Assembly: GCA_013331015.1 (NCBI GenBank)
Contig: DUHF01000015.1
Span: 1-6,331, forward strand
Origin: Methanoregula sp.
GTDB taxonomy: Archaea > Halobacteriota > Methanomicrobia > Methanomicrobiales > Methanospirillaceae
Length of the DNA stretch: 6,331 nucleotides
Reading direction: 5' to 3'
The notes under the pieces are model-generated. The model was not told where the DNA came from and ran no database searches. It was given only the letters and a program-made list of their open reading frames with translations. A program made the translations under genes and the position numbers. Positions 4,028 through 6,331 of the stretch are shown here, piece after piece (within the stretch, counting starts at the first letter, position 1; every line of letters starts with the position of its first letter).

Positions 4028-5281
4028 TTAGTGCCCCTTGACGGGGTTGAATACATTCTCGTAGATCATGTCGCTTCCGGTGTTGTGGAGCCGGGCACGT
4101 TCTTCCTTCTCCTCGACATAAGCCATGAGCGGAAGTTCCATGTCGACACCCGGGGTGTGGCCGAACATCTTTTCGAGCTCGACCTGCTGGGCGTGCATGA
4201 AGAGTGCGTTGGGGATCTCTGCCGGGCAGAGTTCCTGGCACTGGCCGCAGTTCACGCAGGAGTCTGCGATATGGGCGAAACGGATGAGGTGGAACATGAA
4301 GTTCGGGGGAAGTTCGCCGGGTTTTACATAGGCCGGGTTCTTGGTGGTGCAATCAACACAGTAACAGATTGGGCAGGCCGAGATACAGCTGTAGCACTTG
4401 ATGCAGCGGGAGGTCTCGGTCATGATCTTCTTTAACCGCTCCTTGCCCTCGCCAAGTGCTTCGAAGTCGTGCTTGCGCCACTTGTCGCCAAGCTTGAGCA
4501 TTGCGCCCTCGACCTTCCCACGGATCTCAAGACCCTTGGGGTTGGCTGCCTCGGTTGCAAGGACGCCGCTCTTGACTGCGCCGTCAATGAGTTTTGCACC
4601 CTTCTCGGAACAGACCTCGACAAAGGTTGCCTTGCCGGCCTTCTCGCCGATGACACCCCAGTTTCCGCAGGCAAGGTCTGCCTGCCTTGGGATCTTCATC
4701 TTGCAGCGGCGGCAGTTGCTGCGCCGGCCATAGCCTGCCTCTTCGAGCTCGTCAACGGAGATACCCTTGTGTCCGCCTTCGTACTCGATGATGAACTGAC
4801 CCTTGTCGATCTCTTCCTTGTGGACGGTGTCCGGGTCAACGCCGTACTTGTCAGTGATCATCTTCCGGGCAAGGACCGGGCTGACCGACCCCCCGCAGTT
4901 GACACCGATCATGACGATGTTGTCGAGGTTGATCTGCTTGCGCTTGGCAAGTTCGTAGAACGCCATGGCATCGCAGCCCTTGACGGTGACACCGATCTTC
5001 ATGTTTGCGGCACCGTCCATGTACTTCTTGATGAGTTTGGGCAGGAGCAGGGTACCGCAGTGGAGCGAACCGGCAGTCTTGACGAGGTCCTTGGGGTCCT
5101 TGATCAGGACCGGGACTGCATCGTAGAGGTCAGTTCCCTTGGTGATGACGAGGACTGCATCGACAGCCTTGGACTCGAGTGCGTGTTTCCACAGGGCGGT
5201 AACTGCGCCACCGAGTTCTGCCTTCTTCTTGATGTCTGCGTCGTTGGTCCACGCGTAGAGCATATCGCCTTTCTTCGCCAT
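4028..5281 (-). CDS. fdhB: F420-dependent formate dehydrogenase, beta subunit
   Basis: FdhB takes electrons from the molybdopterin subunit FdhA and passes them through FAD and iron-sulfur clusters to coenzyme F420 in the cytoplasm. From ATG 5281 the protein has 417 residues, close to known FdhB lengths. The FrhB/FdhB-type flavin and F420 domain spans about 1-285, with LHCGT (73-77), VKGCDAMAFYELAKR (100-114), GVNCGGSV (126-133) and the SNCRRCKMKIPRQADLACGNWG segment (188-209). Two ferredoxin-type clusters follow: CIKCYSCISACP (C293, C296, C299, C303) with extra C306, C308 and C311, and CVNCGQCQELCP (C342, C345, C348, C352). A longer frame from 5308 exists, but the start at 5281 is preferred because AAGGAGG lies nine bases upstream and MAKKGDML fits the family. 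Four bases separate it from the fdhA stop, so the two are translated from one mRNA. Confidence 0.95.
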   Translation of the reverse strand: MAKKGDMLYAWTNDADIKKKAELGGAVTALWKHALESKAVDAVLVITKGTDLYDAVPVLIKDPKDLVKTAGSLHCGTLLLPKLIKKYMDGAANMKIGVTVKGCDAMAFYELAKRKQINLDNIVMIGVNCGGSVSPVLARKMITDKYGVDPDTVHKEEIDKGQFIIEYEGGHKGISVDELEEAGYGRRSNCRRCKMKIPRQADLACGNWGVIGEKAGKATFVEVCSEKGAKLIDGAVKSGVLATEAANPKGLEIRGKVEGAMLKLGDKWRKHDFEALGEGKERLKKIMTETSRCIKCYSCISACPICYCVDCTTKNPAYVKPGELPPNFMFHLIRFAHIADSCVNCGQCQELCPAEIPNALFMHAQQVELEKMFGHTPGVDMELPLMAYVEEKEERARLHNTGSDMIYENVFNPVKGH

Positions 5282-5285
5282 TGTC

Positions 5286-6331
5286 TCAGGCCTCCTTGAT
5301 CTTCTCAATTTTCACAGCACAGGCCTTGAACTCGGGGATGGATGCGGTCGGATCGAGTGCATTGTTGGTGAGCGTGTTTGCTGCGCATTCAACATAGTGG
5401 AACGGGATGAAGACCACACCCTTCTTGATGCCGGGTGTGACACGGGCGCCGATCGTGATCTCGCCGCGGCGGGTAATGGCCTTGACCATCTCCTTGTCTT
5501 TTATGCCCATTGCTTGTGCATCCTCGGTGTTGATCTCAATCCAGCCCGTGGGCTCCTCGCGCTCGAGGTTTTCGGAGCGCCGGGTCATGGTACCGGTATG
5601 CCACTGCCAGATGCAGCGCCCGGTCGTGAGGATGAGCGGGTAATCCTTGTCGGGCACTTCTGCCGGGTACTTGAACTCGATGGGCGTGAAGATGCCAAGA
5701 CCGTCGGGGTGGGTGAACTTCTCCTTGTGGAGGATCGGGGTTCCCGGGTGCTCCTTGGTCGGGCAGGGCCAGTGGAGGGCTTCGGGCTTCTCGAGGCGTG
5801 CATAGTCCATCCCGCCATAGGAGGGGGTGACCTTTGAAATTTCGGTAAAGACTTCCTCTGCACTCTTATAAGGGAACTGCTTCTCGAATCCCATGACTTT
5901 GGCAAGCTCGCAGAAGATCTGCCAGTCTGCTTTTGCCTCGCCGGGCGGATCCTGGGCCTTGCGCCACTTCTGGACACGGCGTTCAGTGTTGGTCTGGGTG
6001 CCGTCCTTTTCGGCATAGCAGGCTGCCGGCAGCACAACGTTGGCAAACTTTGCCGTCTCGGTCATGAAAATATCCTGCACGACCATGAACTCGACATTAT
6101 TCATTGCCTTCTCGACATGATGGAGATCGGGGTCGGAGATCATCGGGTTCTCACCCATGATATAGACGCACTTGACCTTACCGGGTTCATCCGCAAGTAC
6201 ATTGATCAGCTTGGTGACGGTCAGACCGACCTTGCCCTCGGCAATCGTGCAGCCCCATGCGTCCTCCATCTTCTTCTTCATCTCGGGGACGATGACCGAC
6301 TGGTAACCGGAGTACACGTTTGCAAGCGCTC
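5286..6331 (-). CDS. fdhA: F420-dependent formate dehydrogenase, alpha subunit (C-terminal half, partial)
   Basis: FdhA is the molybdopterin/tungstopterin-containing subunit that oxidises formate to CO2. The window holds about the last 347 residues, and the frame is still open at the right edge (ALANVYSGYQ), so the GTG at 6317 is an internal Val. Visible parts, numbered from that Val: VYIMGENPMISDPDLHHVEK (51-70) and QDIFMTETAKFANVVLPAAC (81-100), then EKDGTQTNTERRVQ (103-116), all hallmarks of the molybdopterin oxidoreductase domain. The C-terminal pterin-dinucleotide-binding domain starts near 225 with LILTTGRCIWQWHTGTMTRR (228-247) and closes with IPFHYVECAANTLTNNALDP (304-323). The N-terminal [4Fe-4S] cysteines and the active-site Cys or selenocysteine are outside the window, so catalytic type cannot be told. 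TGA at 5286-5288 lies four bases before fdhB. No internal TGA or frameshift is seen in this half. Confidence 0.95.
   Translation of the reverse strand, partial: ALANVYSGYQSVIVPEMKKKMEDAWGCTIAEGKVGLTVTKLINVLADEPGKVKCVYIMGENPMISDPDLHHVEKAMNNVEFMVVQDIFMTETAKFANVVLPAACYAEKDGTQTNTERRVQKWRKAQDPPGEAKADWQIFCELAKVMGFEKQFPYKSAEEVFTEISKVTPSYGGMDYARLEKPEALHWPCPTKEHPGTPILHKEKFTHPDGLGIFTPIEFKYPAEVPDKDYPLILTTGRCIWQWHTGTMTRRSENLEREEPTGWIEINTEDAQAMGIKDKEMVKAITRRGEITIGARVTPGIKKGVVFIPFHYVECAANTLTNNALDPTASIPEFKACAVKIEKIKEA
5291..5297 (-). promoter_or_regulatory. Ribosome binding site of fdhB inside the fdhA 3' end
   Basis: On the - strand AAGGAGG occupies these positions, nine bases before ATG 5281. It overlaps the last codons of fdhA, decides the MAKK start for fdhB over the upstream in-frame ATG at 5308, and implies coupled translation of the two subunits. 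Confidence 0.8.

Noticed and set aside
3989..4435. 148-codon + strand frame
   Set aside because: Antisense to the 3' part of fdhB, including its ferredoxin clusters; no independent protein features.
4469..5299. 276-codon open frame on the + strand
   Set aside because: It is antisense to fdhB, whose family identity is certain; long antisense frames are common opposite genes rich in G/C third positions.
5397..5837. 146-codon + strand frame
   Set aside because: Antisense to fdhA; shadow of the real gene.
5286..6331. Selenocysteine codon in fdhA
   Set aside because: No in-frame TGA occurs in the visible C-terminal half; the active-site codon lies outside the window, so nothing can be said.

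Overview
The window looks like a chromosomal segment of a hydrogenotrophic, formate-using methanogenic archaeon, most likely from the order Methanomicrobiales. The main evidence is an fdhA-fdhB pair for F420-dependent formate dehydrogenase. It is supported by a histidine-kinase ATPase domain of the type common in these methanogens, a lipobox-bearing surface lipoprotein with a threonine/proline-rich linker, and T-tract 3' ends typical of archaeal termination. No search could be run, so the order-level placement is inference.

Layout from left to right. Positions 2-238 (+) are the C-terminal end of an unrecognised protein entering from outside. Converging on it at 288-773 (-) is a 5'-truncated histidine kinase that keeps only the HATPase domain. 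Positions 829-1065 hold no gene, only small dyads. At 1066 to about 1758 (-) is a CcdA/DsbD-type six-helix membrane protein, and diverging from it at 1902-2582 (+) is a secreted lipoprotein. Positions 2583-3280 are noncoding and contain the most unusual structure in the window. At 3281-3451 (+) is a 56-residue zinc-ribbon-like protein. At 3717-3898 (+) is its frameshifted paralogue. Positions 4028-5281 and 5286-6331 (-) are fdhB and the C-terminal half of fdhA, with fdhA first in the transcription unit.

The noncoding region at 2761-3135 contains eleven 15-bp dyad-symmetric repeats, consensus AATCGGATCNCGATT. They are separated by spacers of exactly 10 bp, except for three longer ones of 50, 40 and 50 bp. 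Nine of the eleven copies centre on or near GATC, and the 375 bp hold 17 GATC sites. Two 65-bp blocks within it are direct copies exactly 270 bp apart. This does not fit a CRISPR array. It could be a multi-site protein-binding region (origin-like, partition-like or a multi-operator), a nucleoid or methylation-sensitive site, or a palindromic-repeat family. Which of these applies cannot be decided from the sequence.

Functional links. FdhA and FdhB form one enzyme that oxidises formate and reduces coenzyme F420, supplying electrons for methanogenesis. The two small zinc-ribbon genes are paralogues next to each other, one intact and one apparently broken by a 1-nt deletion in a GGGGAAAA run. No functional link is visible between the fdh genes, the membrane genes and the repeat array; their proximity is the only connection.
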